A stretch of 64,000 nt of DNA from NCBI RefSeq assembly GCF_018998565.1, contig NZ_JAHNZO010000030.1, forward strand, positions 1 through 64,000, given 5' to 3'. Positions within the stretch are counted from its first letter, which is position 1. Every line of letters starts with the position of its first letter. The translations under genes were made by a program, and so were the position numbers. This document shows positions 36,654-46,667 of the stretch, one piece after another. This DNA is from Paenibacillus oleatilyticus. GTDB taxonomy: Bacteria; Bacillota; Bacilli; Paenibacillales; NBRC-103111. Below the pieces are notes generated by a model, which saw only the letters and a list, made by a program, of their open reading frames with translations, had not been told where the DNA came from and made no database searches.

Positions 36654-37763
36654 ATGAACCATCTTTTGCTGGAACTGGCCAATACCCGACAAACGTACAG
36701 AAAAATGCTCAATCTGTACTGGATCACCATCGTGCTGACAGCCATTCTCGAATACGCCATATTCCTTTTGGAAGCGGATACTTCGACCTCCGCCTTCTTT
36801 CAAGCCTTGCTGTTTCAAGTGATCTGTTTAACCGCCGTTACCGGAGCCGTAGAAATCCTCTACCGCTACCGCAAATTACAGAGCGATTGGCTGCTCATCT
36901 TAACCGGGATTTTCTACGCAACCTCCATTATTCTGATGAACCCGTCAATCGGCATCGTACCCGCTATTTACATTTTTCCGATCCTAACGTCCGTTCTGTC
37001 CTTTAACAAAAACCGCATTGTCGCCGCCTTCGCCCTCGTGCTGCTGTCCTTCGCCGCCCTGTACCTCATCAGCCCCGAGCTTCGGCTCACCATGCAGCCC
37101 GTGCATACGATCGGCATCCTGTTCCTGTACACCGGGACGACCGTTATCGCGCTCTCCATCACCAGCAGCGGAATCGAGCTGCTCAACAACCTGAAGCATG
37201 CAACCGAAGCCAAGCAAGAGCTGCTGGTCAAAAACATTATTATGGACAAGCTGTCAAAGCTGGATGCGCTTACGAGCCTGTATAACCATAAGACGTTCCA
37301 CGAATATCTCGAAAAGCTGATCGATCAGCACGAGCGCAACGAGCTGCCGCTGCAGCTGGCGATCGTCGATATCGACAATTTCAAAACAATCAACGATACG
37401 TTCGGCCACTGGGTCGGCGATATTATATTGATGCGTGTGGCAAGTGCTATTAAAGAAACGGTATCTCCCAACGATTTTGTAGCCCGCTACGGCGGCGAAG
37501 AATTTGCCGTCATCTTTACTGACAAAACGCCGGAGGAAGCCTACGCTTTGGCCGAGCAGATCCGCCACAAGCTGTCGGTCACCCTGCACCCCGAATTGGA
37601 TTCGCAGGCGGCAACCATCAGCATCGGACTGCAGACCTATACGAAAGGCCACGGCAAGGAAGGGCTGTTCAAAGGCGCAGACGCTTCCCTCTATGCCGCC
37701 AAACGGACGGGAAAGAACAAAACGGTCGTGCAGTCAGCAGTCGCCGACCCCGTGGTCGTGTGA
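36654..37763 (+). CDS. Membrane diguanylate cyclase with polytopic N-terminus
   Basis: A 369-residue protein. About six membrane helices fill residues 20-175; there is no extracellular sensor domain of note. The GGDEF domain covers about 200-360 with motif GGEEF (280-284). The inhibitory RxxD site is missing: the matching residues are S-P-N-D, so product inhibition is probably lost. It should make c-di-GMP without the feedback seen in the other cyclase of this window. GGGAG precedes the ATG. Confidence 0.9.
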   Translation: MNHLLLELANTRQTYRKMLNLYWITIVLTAILEYAIFLLEADTSTSAFFQALLFQVICLTAVTGAVEILYRYRKLQSDWLLILTGIFYATSIILMNPSIGIVPAIYIFPILTSVLSFNKNRIVAAFALVLLSFAALYLISPELRLTMQPVHTIGILFLYTGTTVIALSITSSGIELLNNLKHATEAKQELLVKNIIMDKLSKLDALTSLYNHKTFHEYLEKLIDQHERNELPLQLAIVDIDNFKTINDTFGHWVGDIILMRVASAIKETVSPNDFVARYGGEEFAVIFTDKTPEEAYALAEQIRHKLSVTLHPELDSQAATISIGLQTYTKGHGKEGLFKGADASLYAAKRTGKNKTVVQSAVADPVVV

Positions 37764-37845
37764 CGAGACGGAATCGGTGCTCTTTAACGTGCGCCGGTTC
37801 AAATAACTCGGCTAAACCCGTCGCGGGCGGATCTACGTTCAAAAA

Positions 37846-37871
37846 CCGGAAATGCGCTATGCATTCCGGTG
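37846..37871 (+). repeat. Left copy of a duplicated hairpin flanking element copy 2
   Basis: ACCGGAAATGC (37846-37856) pairs with GCATTCCGGT (37862-37871). It is almost the same hairpin as the terminator at 38016-38043 but has no T run. The two copies bracket the palindromic element. Confidence 0.7.
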
Positions 37872-37876
37872 ATCTG

Positions 37877-38008
37877 TCGAGAGAGTGGTGAATTGAGGTA
37901 ATAGAGGTGTACGAGAGGGTTAGGTATCTACTTCCGGTCGCTATTGCTTCTCCAGTGGATACCCCACCTCTGTTTGCATCTCTATTTTCGTAAAAGCCCT
38001 CTTCTCAA
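37877..38008. repeat. Dispersed palindromic element, copy 2
   Basis: An imperfect inverted repeat about 130 bases long. The left arm (AATAGAGGTG, AGGTATCTACTT) pairs with the right arm (CCAGTGGATACCCCACC, ATCTCTATTTTCG). The right 65 bases are nearly the same as those of the copy near 54.0 kb. It encodes nothing. The centre is short here and lacks the long internal hairpin of the other copies. Confidence 0.75.
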
Positions 38009-38015
38009 CCATCTG

Positions 38016-38049
38016 ACCGGAAATGCCCTATCGGCATTCCGGTTTTTTC
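38016..38049 (+). terminator. Terminator of the diguanylate cyclase gene, right copy of duplicated hairpin
   Basis: ACCGGAAATGCC (38016-38027) pairs with GGCATTCCGGT (38033-38043) followed by TTTTT. Separated from its gene by the palindromic element and the left hairpin copy. Confidence 0.8.
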
Positions 38050-38083
38050 GCTCTTCCGCAGTCCGCACAATTATCTTGCCGCC

Positions 38084-38521
<438 letters not shown>

Positions 38522-38624
38522 CTACTCCTTTTCGACGTGGAAATCGATCCATGTAAAAAAGCGAAGACCTCCGCCCTCCCTATTTCGGAAGGCGCGGCTC
38601 TTCGCTTCGCTTACGGATATGCGA

Positions 38625-39518
38625 TTAACTAAACACAACCGTTTTGTTCTGATGCACGATGACCCGGTCCTCGACGTGCCAGTTGACGGCGCGCGCCAGT
38701 ACGGTACGCTCGATATGGCGGCCGATCCGCTTCAAATCCTCCACATTGTCGCGGTGGCTTACCCGCTGGACGTCCTGCTCGATAATCGGTCCGCCGTCCA
38801 ACTCCTCCGTGACGTAATGCGCGGTAGCGCCGATAATTTTCACGCCGCGGTTGTACGCCTGCGCATACGGCTTGCCGCCCACAAAGGCCGGAAGGAACGA
38901 GTGATGGATATTGATGATTTTGTTCGGGAAGTGCTCGATAAATTTCGGCGAAATAATCTGCATATAGCGGGCCAAAATAACGACGTCCACTTGACCGCTA
39001 ACCAGTTCAAGCTGCCGTTTCTCCGCCTCCGCCTTCGTATCGGGCGTGACCGGAATATGATGGTATGGAATGCCGAGCGGCTCCACCAGCCCGCGCATAT
39101 CGTCGTGGTTGCTGATGACCATCGCGATATCGGCATCCAGGTCGCCCGACTGCCAGTGCCACAGCAGCTCCAGCAGACAGTGGTCCTCCTTCGAGACGAA
39201 GATCGCGAGTCTCTTCTTGCGGCTTGCCCGGGTAATGCTCCACTTCATGTTGAATTCCGCGGCAACTACGGCAAAATCGGCCTTCAACTGCTCGCGGCGC
39301 GTATCCAGGTTGTCCAAATCGAACTCGATTCGAATGAAGAATAACCCGCCCTCCGGGTCCATCGTATATTGATCGGACTGTACGATGTTGGCGCCGTGCT
39401 CGTACAGAAAGCGCGATACCGCAGCCACGATACCGGGCCGGTCCGGGCAGGATACGAGCATCCGCGCGCGATTCGTCAAATTCGTGCTTTTCGATTTGGA
39501 AGTAACATTCGAAACCAT
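38625..39518 (-). CDS. purU: Formyltetrahydrofolate deformylase
   Basis: A 297-residue enzyme. The N-terminal ACT domain opens ARMLVSCPDRPGIVAAVSRFL; the formyl-transferase-type catalytic domain has NIHHSFLPAFVGGKPY and GATAHYVTEELDGGPIIEQD, with the catalytic Asn, His and Asp. It releases formate from 10-formyltetrahydrofolate. ATG 39518 has AAGGAGATCA upstream. Confidence 0.95.
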   Translation of the reverse strand: MVSNVTSKSKSTNLTNRARMLVSCPDRPGIVAAVSRFLYEHGANIVQSDQYTMDPEGGLFFIRIEFDLDNLDTRREQLKADFAVVAAEFNMKWSITRASRKKRLAIFVSKEDHCLLELLWHWQSGDLDADIAMVISNHDDMRGLVEPLGIPYHHIPVTPDTKAEAEKRQLELVSGQVDVVILARYMQIISPKFIEHFPNKIINIHHSFLPAFVGGKPYAQAYNRGVKIIGATAHYVTEELDGGPIIEQDVQRVSHRDNVEDLKRIGRHIERTVLARAVNWHVEDRVIVHQNKTVVFS

Positions 39519-39562
39519 GCGTTGTTGATCTCCTTCGTTGTCAAAACATAGAATGTCTTTTC

Positions 39563-40690
39563 TTATACCGTGGCGAACAAATGCTCGCCCGCAAACCACG
39601 CGGTCAGGCGGTGGTTAATTTGTTCCTCGCTCAGCTCAGGGAACAGGTTGTCTGCGACGATCAGGTCGTACAAGCGCTCCATCGGCTCGCGGCCGTCCGC
39701 CTTTTTCGCCTTGGCGTCCGTCTTGAGCACTTCCCAGGTTTGCAGCACGTACGCTCTCGGATCGATATCCTGCTTCGTGAAGAAATGAGCCAGTCGCTCG
39801 ACATCCGACAGGAAGCCGTCGCCGAAACGCGTTTTGACCGTGCCGCCGAGCAGCGCGATTTCCGCTTCGTACATCGGCCGCTGCGAGCTGTCTTCCTTGC
39901 CGATCCACGGCGTCTCCAGAATGAACGGCAGATGCTTCAGCTTCTCATGGTGAACGACGTTATGCATCGCTTGGAAGCCGATCCAACCGGCACCAACGGG
40001 GGCGTGGCGGTCTTTGGACGCGCCCTTCGGGTTTTTGCTGTCGTTCAGATGCACGACGGCAATGCGGTCCAACCCGACCGTGCGGTCGAACTGCTCCAGC
40101 ACGCCGTCCAGATCGTTTACGATATCGTAGCCCGCATCGCTAACGTGGCACGTATCGAAGCAGACGGTCAGCTTGCCGTTGTCTTCCACCTTCTCGATGA
40201 TGGTGGCCAGCTCCTCGAAGCTGCGGCCCATCTCCGTGCCTTTGCCTGCCATCGTCTCCAGCGCGATGTTGACGTTCGTATCCTTCACGCCGCTCAGCAC
40301 TTCGTTCAATCCCTGTGCAATGCGTGCGAGCCCATATTCGGCATCCTTGTCCGTATAAGCCCCGGGATGAAGCACGATCTGCTTCACGCCAAGATAATCC
40401 GTACGGCGGATTTCGTCCTGCAGGAAGCGCACCGCCAGCTCGTACGTGTCATCCTTGTAAGAGCCCAGATTGATAATATACGGAGCATGGACGATAATCT
40501 CTCCGATGCCATGCTGCTCCATCACGGCTTTGCCTTCTTCGATATATTGATTTTCGATCGGTTTGCGGCGCGTATTCTGCGGCGCCCCCGTATAAATCAT
40601 AAACGTTCCGGAGCCGTAAGAGACGGCTTCATTGGCCGCATTCAGCAGCCCTTTATCCGAAAACGAAACGTGCGATCCGATTCTGACCAT
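39563..40690 (-). CDS. nfo: Endonuclease IV-type AP endonuclease with C-terminal extension
   Basis: A 375-residue protein. The first 290 residues are a TIM-barrel endonuclease [46 protein letters not shown] and [22 protein letters not shown] carry the zinc-binding His, Glu and Asp residues. It cuts 5' of abasic sites. About 80 residues follow (from [12 protein letters not shown]), charged and helical, and are not part of the usual 280-300-residue enzyme. The extension may be a Bacilli-lineage variant with unknown role. Confidence 0.9.
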   Translation of the reverse strand: MVRIGSHVSFSDKGLLNAANEAVSYGSGTFMIYTGAPQNTRRKPIENQYIEEGKAVMEQHGIGEIIVHAPYIINLGSYKDDTYELAVRFLQDEIRRTDYLGVKQIVLHPGAYTDKDAEYGLARIAQGLNEVLSGVKDTNVNIALETMAGKGTEMGRSFEELATIIEKVEDNGKLTVCFDTCHVSDAGYDIVNDLDGVLEQFDRTVGLDRIAVVHLNDSKNPKGASKDRHAPVGAGWIGFQAMHNVVHHEKLKHLPFILETPWIGKEDSSQRPMYEAEIALLGGTVKTRFGDGFLSDVERLAHFFTKQDIDPRAYVLQTWEVLKTDAKAKKADGREPMERLYDLIVADNLFPELSEEQINHRLTAWFAGEHLFATV

Positions 40691-40835
40691 GACCGGGAAT
40701 CACTCCTTTGTTCATCTCACTTTCATCTATTTTACTAGGATCGGGGCAAGAAATCTAGAATAGGAAATATTCTCTTGTTGGTTCCGTTTTCCTCCAGCGG
40801 AAAGTGAGGTATAATGGAAGGGAGGTGAACGTTTC

Positions 40836-41285
40836 ATGTGGTATGCGATGAACGATGCCCCGGCCGAGGGGTTTATGTGGTTTATCATTTTTTGGGTATT
40901 CGTGCTGCTGTTCATGATGTCGGTGGGCGGCTACTTTATGTTCCGCAAGTTTTTCAAGGTGCTCCCCCGGGAGGACGGCAAATCGAAGCTGGACTGGCAA
41001 AATCATTACGTCGAATCGTCCCGCCACCTGTGGACGGAAGAGTCCAAAGCGTTCCTCGACATGCTTGTCGAGCCCGTGCCTACTCCGTTCCGCGACATCG
41101 CGAAGCATTCCATCGCCGCCCGGATCGGTCAAGTGGCGCTGGAGGCGAACGCCGACGCGGTCACGCGGGAGCATTGCATCGAGGGGTATATCCTGGCAAC
41201 GCCCAAGCGCGATTACCGCAGTCTAACCTCGTATTTGGACAAAAAGCAGATCGACTACAGCCCGTTCAAGCATCTGCTTCAATAA
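40836..41285 (+). CDS. DUF2621 membrane protein (YneK-like)
   Basis: A 149-residue protein. One membrane helix (MWFIIFWVFVLLFMMSVGGYFMF), then a cytosolic helical domain with WTEESKAFLDMLVEPVPTPFRD and a segment like the small protochlorophyllide-reductase-type helix bundle (IAARIGQVALEANADAVT). Function unknown. GGGAGGTGAACG precedes the ATG and TATAAT (40810-40815) lies ahead. Confidence 0.8.
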   Translation: MWYAMNDAPAEGFMWFIIFWVFVLLFMMSVGGYFMFRKFFKVLPREDGKSKLDWQNHYVESSRHLWTEESKAFLDMLVEPVPTPFRDIAKHSIAARIGQVALEANADAVTREHCIEGYILATPKRDYRSLTSYLDKKQIDYSPFKHLLQ

Positions 41286-41310
41286 ATTGCTTTTTCGAGC
41301 AAACATAACA

Positions 41311-41334
41311 AAGCCCGGACCTTCGTCCGGGCTT
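41311..41334 (+). terminator. Terminator after the DUF2621 gene
   Basis: AAGCCCGGAC, tetraloop CTTC, GTCCGGGCTT; the T run is short. Confidence 0.7.
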
Positions 41335-41352
41335 CGTTGTCGTACATCAGGA

Positions 41353-41529
41353 TCAGGGTTCGTCGAGAACCTTCTCCTCCTCGTTCTGATATTGGCGCGC
41401 AGCTTCGAGCACGTCTAGATCCGTCTCGCTCTGCCCTTGGATGGCGGCCGCCGCATCCGCCTGGTTGGCGAGCTGCTCCTCCGCTTGTCCTATGCCGTGC
41501 GCCCCTTGATGTCCTCTGCTGGATGCCAT
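41353..41529 (-). CDS. Small hydrophilic protein of unknown function
   Basis: A 58-residue, alanine-, glutamine- and glutamate-rich protein (IGQAEEQLANQADAAAAIQG) with no cysteine and no hydrophobic helix. ATG 41529 follows GGAGGGTTCCC. The composition fits a small acid-soluble or stress-type protein; I do not recognise it. It may be the last gene after the SLH protein on this strand. Confidence 0.6.
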   Translation of the reverse strand: MASSRGHQGAHGIGQAEEQLANQADAAAAIQGQSETDLDVLEAARQYQNEEEKVLDEP

Positions 41530-41627
41530 GGGAACCCTCCGGTTTTGTCCGTTTTGTCGGGAAGACACCGTTTAGTATGATCCCTGCGGCGATCCTTTAT
41601 CCCAGCTGAGGAAGCATCCCGCTTAAC

Positions 41628-43052
41628 CTAAGGCTTCGTCGTAGTCGATTTGGTCTTCTCCTTCTTCTTGCTCGGCTCCACGTCCGATAACTGTACCGAC
41701 AGCGTCGTCAGATCGTCGGTCCGCTTGTTCTTGTCCGGATTGCGCAGCTGCGTGCGGAGGCCGACCGTCGTCACGCCGCTTACATTAAGCGTTAGCGGAA
41801 ACTCCTCCTGCTTGACGAAGCCGACGCGTCCGTCAACGATCACGTACATATCGACCTTCTCGTCGGACTTCAACGTAATGGTCAAATACCTGGCGCCTTT
41901 TGGCTGCACCGCGGCTTCGATTTCGCCCTTCTGCTGCAGATTTTTCACAATAACGCCCTTGTCGTCAAAATAATCGCTGACTCTGACGATTGATTTATCC
42001 GACCAATTGATCGAGCCGTCCTGCGAATAGCCGCCGTTCGGAGGCGTGATCGTATTGCTGTTCGGGTTGTTATTGAAGCTGCTGCTGCCAGAAGATCCGT
42101 TCGAACCGCCGGTGCTGCCCGAATCCGTCCCGGTTCCGGCTGGATTGAAAGGAAGCGCTAAATCAACCGTCGTGTAATCCCAGAGCCAGCCGTTCTTTTT
42201 CAGATACGTGTACGCGCGGTCCAGAATCGTCACCGCTTCGGCGCGGGTCACGTAGTCTTTCGGACGGAAATAGCCCAGATCGTTCGGCGTCATAATGCCG
42301 CTTGCTTTGAGGCTGGCCAGCGCTTTGGCCTGCACGTTGGACAGCTCGTCGCCGCCCAGCTTGCAATCCCCGGTGTTGTTGCCGAGAATGAGCGTGACGA
42401 ACACATCGTTGCTTTCCACGTCCATCAAGCCGTCCTCGACATACCGTCCGTCCGCTTGGGCGACCTGGTACTCCGCTTCCGTCTTGAACATTTTGACCGG
42501 AACGTCTTTCAATTCCGAAACGACCGAGCATACGTCATTGTCGCTAAAACGCTTTTCCATCAAACGATTGTCGAAATACGCATACAACAGCTGGGCAAGC
42601 TGCAGGCGCGTCAGCTGCATATCGGGGCGAAAAGCTAAATTTCCTTCCCGGCTCAGCCCGTACCCTCCGATTTTGAACGAGGCGTCGTAAATCTCCGATA
42701 TGGGCTTATGCGCCCAATGCAGTTCAGGTACGTCGGTAAAATAAGTAATTTTTTTCATCCCGGTGGCCAGTGTGTTCGGACGGTACTTATCGAACAACCG
42801 ATACACCATAGCCGTCCATTCCGCCTTGCTGATCGTCTTGTTCGGACGGAAGTTGCCGTCGGGATACCCCGTCAGCACCTGCTTGCTCGCCATGAGTCGG
42901 ATCGACTCGACAGCCCAAGCATACTGCTTCGCATCGACATCCGGAAACACATTAACTTCCGCCGCTGCGGGTCTGGGCCACAACGACAACAGCACGGACA
43001 ACGACAGCAGAACTGCAAGCTTGCGGTACCATGAAGAATACGTCTTGTTCAT
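41628..43052 (-). CDS. S-layer homology domain protein
   Basis: A 474-residue secreted protein. Signal peptide about 1-31 (KLAVLLSLSVLLSLWP, then AAA). Three SLH-type modules follow: FPDVDAKQYAWAVESIRLM with GYPDGNFRPNKTISKAEW, a second divergent one, and a third near GYFRPKDYVTRAEAVTILDRAY. A serine/glycine/asparagine-rich linker (about 305-340) leads to a C-terminal beta-rich domain ending in a lysine/threonine tail. SLH modules bind pyruvylated secondary cell-wall polymer. AGGAGG precedes the ATG. Confidence 0.88.
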   Translation of the reverse strand: MNKTYSSWYRKLAVLLSLSVLLSLWPRPAAAEVNVFPDVDAKQYAWAVESIRLMASKQVLTGYPDGNFRPNKTISKAEWTAMVYRLFDKYRPNTLATGMKKITYFTDVPELHWAHKPISEIYDASFKIGGYGLSREGNLAFRPDMQLTRLQLAQLLYAYFDNRLMEKRFSDNDVCSVVSELKDVPVKMFKTEAEYQVAQADGRYVEDGLMDVESNDVFVTLILGNNTGDCKLGGDELSNVQAKALASLKASGIMTPNDLGYFRPKDYVTRAEAVTILDRAYTYLKKNGWLWDYTTVDLALPFNPAGTGTDSGSTGGSNGSSGSSSFNNNPNSNTITPPNGGYSQDGSINWSDKSIVRVSDYFDDKGVIVKNLQQKGEIEAAVQPKGARYLTITLKSDEKVDMYVIVDGRVGFVKQEEFPLTLNVSGVTTVGLRTQLRNPDKNKRTDDLTTLSVQLSDVEPSKKKEKTKSTTTKP

Positions 43053-43201
43053 TGCGAAACCTCCTATCTCTTTTCTTATTATCGGACGAACGGGCGCAGA
43101 ATGTTACCTTTTGGCAAAATTGCCCACAAAAAAAGCGCACAAGCCGCTACCGAACTCTTACCGTCCGTCGTGTGCCTATGCGCTTCTTATTCAAATCTTC
43201 T

Positions 43202-43945
43202 TTATGCCTTGCCTTCGTTTAACAGATTTCTGAGACGCCCCGGAAAATCCGTAATGATCCCCGAAACGCCCGCATCGACGACCCGGCGAAGGTCTTGCGG
43301 TTCGTTGACCGTCCAAGGATAGACCCTCAGGCCATAGCCTGTCGCTTCGCCCACATCTCCGGCATCGATCGTATGATGCTGCGGATGAATCGAATAGACG
43401 TCCAGCCCCTCGGCTGCCGCAGCCATCTGACGGTGCGATACGAAATTGGCCACATAGAGCAGCCCCGCCCGCAGATTGGGGATCGCCTCTTGCAGCTGCT
43501 TCAACACCTTATGGTTAAACGACGAGACAACTACGCTGTCCAGCCGATTGTATTGTGCAAGCAGCTCCGCCAGTCGTTCCGCCAGCCGTGGAGTGTAGGA
43601 GCATTTGACCTCGACGTTGATCATGATTTCCAAAGGAACGAGCTGGAATACTTCTTCCAGCAAGGGCAGCCGCTCTCCGGCGAATCGCTCGTCGAACCAG
43701 CGCCCGGCGTCCAGCCCCTTCAGCTCCGCCACCGTCATCTCCGCGATGGCGCCGGTACCGTCCGTCGTACGCCCGACCGTGTGGTCATGGCAGACGATCA
43801 CTTCCCCGTCGGCCGACAGGTGCACGTCCAGCTCAATCGCGTCCGCACCATGCCGTAGGGCAAGCTCGAACGAGGCCAGCGTATTTTCCGGCGCCTCGCC
43901 TGCAGCGCCGCGGTGGCCGATGACAATAGGTTGTTGTTTGGTCAT
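43202..43945 (-). CDS. Glycerophosphodiester phosphodiesterase
   Basis: A 247-residue GDPD (UgpQ-like). Metal and catalytic motifs: GHRGAAGEAPENTLASF, ELDVHLSADGEVIVCHDHTVGRTT. It lacks a signal peptide, so it is cytosolic and hydrolyses glycerophosphodiesters to glycerol 3-phosphate and alcohol. GGGGAGGAAACGG precedes the ATG. Confidence 0.93.
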   Translation of the reverse strand: MTKQQPIVIGHRGAAGEAPENTLASFELALRHGADAIELDVHLSADGEVIVCHDHTVGRTTDGTGAIAEMTVAELKGLDAGRWFDERFAGERLPLLEEVFQLVPLEIMINVEVKCSYTPRLAERLAELLAQYNRLDSVVVSSFNHKVLKQLQEAIPNLRAGLLYVANFVSHRQMAAAAEGLDVYSIHPQHHTIDAGDVGEATGYGLRVYPWTVNEPQDLRRVVDAGVSGIITDFPGRLRNLLNEGKA

Positions 43946-44070
43946 ATCCGTTTCCTCCCCTAGTTCAACCGCTTGGGTCTATTATCCAACGGAAGAAACG
44001 GGGAGGCAAGCCCTGCTGGGCAAATCCGATGTAAAGAAACTGTAAAAATCGATACAAAGATCCGCGTCCG

Positions 44071-46332
44071 TTAGGATTGCACAGATTCCTCCTGAAGCTG
44101 ATGCATGATCGTCTTCCGCTTGACGAGGTAGAGCAGGACAAGCGCACCGACGCCGTATGCCGCCAAAATCAGCGCATCGTTCGCAATCGTTGCGGCGTCG
44201 CCGATCGAAATCAGGTTCCTGAAGCCTTCTACCGCATAAGTCATCGGCAGCGCCGGATGGATGAAATTAAAGAATCTCGCTTCCATCTCGACCGGATACG
44301 AGCCGCTGCTGGACGTCAGCTGGAGCATGAGAATGACGATGGCGACGAAACGTCCCACATCGCTGCCGAGGATCGAGATCAGCATGAACAGAATCGCCGC
44401 GAACGTCAATCCGAGCAGCAGCGCGAACCCGTATAAGTTAATGGCCGGCAGCACCGTCGGAATCCCAAGTCCCGTATGGAGAATGAAGACCGAGAGCACC
44501 GACTGAAACACGCTGACGGAAGCCAGCGCAAGATATTTGTTGATGAGATACGAGATCGGCCGCTTCGGCATCGAGACGACCTTGTTCAGATCGATAACGA
44601 AAAAGAGCACCAGCGACCCTACCCACAAGGACAGTGCAATAAAATAAGGCGCAAATCCCGTGCCGTTGTTCGGCACCGGATGCAGGTTGTTCTCCGTCAC
44701 CTTTACCGGGGAGACGATCGTATTGATCCGCTGCTCCGCCTGCCCGTCCATCGCCGCCATGCCCGCCGCCTCGCCAAGCTTCGCGGCAAGCTCCTGCTGG
44801 CCGGCGTTAATGTCCTTCAGGCCGGCGGAGAGCTGCGTACTGCCGTCGTACAGCCTCGTCACACCGTCCTGCAGCTGATGGAATCCGCTGCCGAAGGCAT
44901 TGAGGCCTTCGACCAGCGCCGTGCTGCCCTGCTGCAGCTGATGGACGCCATTGGCGAGTTGGCCGAGCCGCCCGGACAAATCGTCTACCAGCTGCTTATT
45001 TCTGTTCAGTTGATCCAAGGTGTTGCGCACGGTGGTCTGCATCGCCTGCAGCCCGGCCTGCAGCTCGTTCCTATGCGCGGAGAGCTGGTCGCGGGCAACA
45101 TTGATCTGTTCGATCGACTTGGAGGCAGAACTGCGCATCTGATCAAGCGACGCCTTCGTATCGCGCAAGGCCTGCTCTAATTCAAGCCGCTGCGCATTTG
45201 CCGTCTTCAGTTTGTCGACCGCCCCCTTGAACCGCTCGCTGCCGGTAATTTCGCCGAACTGCTCGCCAAGCGCCAGCAGATCTGTGATCGCGCCATCAAG
45301 CTGATCCTTTTGCTTCTGCAATCGGCCGCCTATACCTGCGTCCCAAACGCGCTGAAGCTCGTCGATTCGCCGATTCGTGTCCTGCAGCGAAGCGCCGACC
45401 ACATCCAGTGCGTTAAGCCCGAACTTCAGCGACTGACCGGAAGCGTCAATCACCTTGCTGAGCCGATCCGCTTCAGCCGTCAGCTGATTGATCGGCTCCA
45501 GTATTTTCGATAGCTGCGCATTCAGCTTGTCGATGCCTCCTGCGCCTAATCCGACGGCCGTATCCAGCCGAATGATGCCGTTCTCCAACTGGTTCGCGCC
45601 GTCCAGCAGCTTCGTCAGCCCGTCCGACAGCGGCTTCATGCCGTCCTGGGCTTGCTTCAGGCCATCCTGCAAGGAAGTCGCGCCATCCTGCGCCTTCTTC
45701 GTTCCTTCCGCCAGCTTGGCCGCCCCGTCGGCTGCCTTCTTCAGCCCTTCGCCGCCGTTGAGAATTTGGTCGAAGATGGTGCGCACATATTTCTCCGTCA
45801 TCTGCTGTTCCAGCTCGTGTGCAACCTTATCCATCACGCTGCGCACCACTTTAACGCCGAGCATGTTGGCCCCTTCGTTGACGGCGTACGAAAGCTGACT
45901 CGCTCTGGGCTGCGGCGTGCCCGGGCTATAGGCCGTTTCGGTGAAGTCCGACGGGATCGTCAGCACCATAAAATAACGCAGCTTCTCGATCCCTTCCGCT
46001 CCTTGCTCCGGGCTGACTTCCGTCCAGGAAGTCTGCTTGTCGGCAAGCAGCTTGTCCGTAAGCTCCCGGCCCAGATTAACCGGGTTACCGCTCTGCGACA
46101 TGCCGCGATCCAGGTTAACAACCGCCAGCGGCAAATGGGGCAGAAAGTCGGTCGGATTCCAAAACGCCCATAAATAAATGAAACTATACATAAGCGGCAG
46201 GACCATCAAGCCGAGCACCGAGCGGCGCGCCATGTTGGAGCTCCACATTTGCCGGATATCGTGCCATGCCATTTGAAAACCGTTCATCGATCGATCCACC
46301 CGCTTTTTGTCCATAGTTTCTCCCGCTTGCAT
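44071..46332 (-). CDS. YhgE/Pip-family ABC-2-type membrane protein
   Basis: A 753-residue protein. One helix near 38-58, then a 500-residue extracellular coiled-coil region with repeated glycine/aspartate heptads of the type LxDGLxQAQDGMKPLSDGLTKL, and six C-terminal helices homologous to ABC-2 permeases. The family includes the Lactococcus phage-infection protein Pip and ESX-linked YueB-type proteins. No ATPase partner is adjacent. The ATG at 46332 has AAGGAAATCG; an in-frame ATG at 46314 with GGGAG is also possible. Confidence 0.85.
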   Translation of the reverse strand: MQAGETMDKKRVDRSMNGFQMAWHDIRQMWSSNMARRSVLGLMVLPLMYSFIYLWAFWNPTDFLPHLPLAVVNLDRGMSQSGNPVNLGRELTDKLLADKQTSWTEVSPEQGAEGIEKLRYFMVLTIPSDFTETAYSPGTPQPRASQLSYAVNEGANMLGVKVVRSVMDKVAHELEQQMTEKYVRTIFDQILNGGEGLKKAADGAAKLAEGTKKAQDGATSLQDGLKQAQDGMKPLSDGLTKLLDGANQLENGIIRLDTAVGLGAGGIDKLNAQLSKILEPINQLTAEADRLSKVIDASGQSLKFGLNALDVVGASLQDTNRRIDELQRVWDAGIGGRLQKQKDQLDGAITDLLALGEQFGEITGSERFKGAVDKLKTANAQRLELEQALRDTKASLDQMRSSASKSIEQINVARDQLSAHRNELQAGLQAMQTTVRNTLDQLNRNKQLVDDLSGRLGQLANGVHQLQQGSTALVEGLNAFGSGFHQLQDGVTRLYDGSTQLSAGLKDINAGQQELAAKLGEAAGMAAMDGQAEQRINTIVSPVKVTENNLHPVPNNGTGFAPYFIALSLWVGSLVLFFVIDLNKVVSMPKRPISYLINKYLALASVSVFQSVLSVFILHTGLGIPTVLPAINLYGFALLLGLTFAAILFMLISILGSDVGRFVAIVILMLQLTSSSGSYPVEMEARFFNFIHPALPMTYAVEGFRNLISIGDAATIANDALILAAYGVGALVLLYLVKRKTIMHQLQEESVQS

Positions 46333-46395
46333 ACGATTTCCTTATGCTGTGCTTTTAGTATTCTTCGATCCGCTAAACCTATCCTAATCGGAAAC

Positions 46396-46444
46396 GCAAA
46401 AAAACCTGCCCAGGCTTCGGATTTACCGAAAGCGCAGGCAGGTT
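46396..46444 (-). terminator. Terminator of the YjfB-family gene
   Basis: On the minus strand AACCTGCC (46444-46437) pairs with GGCAGGTT (46410-46403) and is followed by a long T run. It supports a transcript coming from the small gene just upstream. Confidence 0.8.
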
Positions 46445-46487
46445 CATGCATACTTCATTTTTTTGAATAGATAAGGCTAGGGGGAGA

Positions 46488-46667
46488 TCAGATGCGAATA
46501 TCCAAGTTTTTACCCAGGTTGGGATGCTGTGCCGCCGCAAAATCTTGAAGCAGCGTAGCCGCTTGGGCAGTCTGAGAATCCTTCATCTGACTTAGCAGAG
46601 CAATACCGACCGCCTGCTTCAATGCGTTTCCGCCGCTAACGGCGCTCAATGCTGCGTTAATTTGCAC
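46488..46667 (-). CDS. YjfB-family protein (putative motility protein family)
   Basis: A 59-residue protein starting at GTG (46667) with GAGGCGAG seven bases before it. Its sequence opens MQINAALSAVSGGNALKQAV, continues with GIALLSQMKDSQTAQAATLLQDF and ends HPNLGKNLDIRI. The alternating hydrophobic helix and the terminal PxLGxxxDIxI match the YjfB family, annotated as putative motility proteins. A good terminator follows. Confidence 0.75.
   Translation of the reverse strand: MQINAALSAVSGGNALKQAVGIALLSQMKDSQTAQAATLLQDFAAAQHPNLGKNLDIRI

Noticed and set aside
44476-45180. Plus-strand frame inside the YhgE/Pip gene
   Set aside because: It is the reverse complement of the repetitive coiled-coil coding sequence, which produces long false frames.
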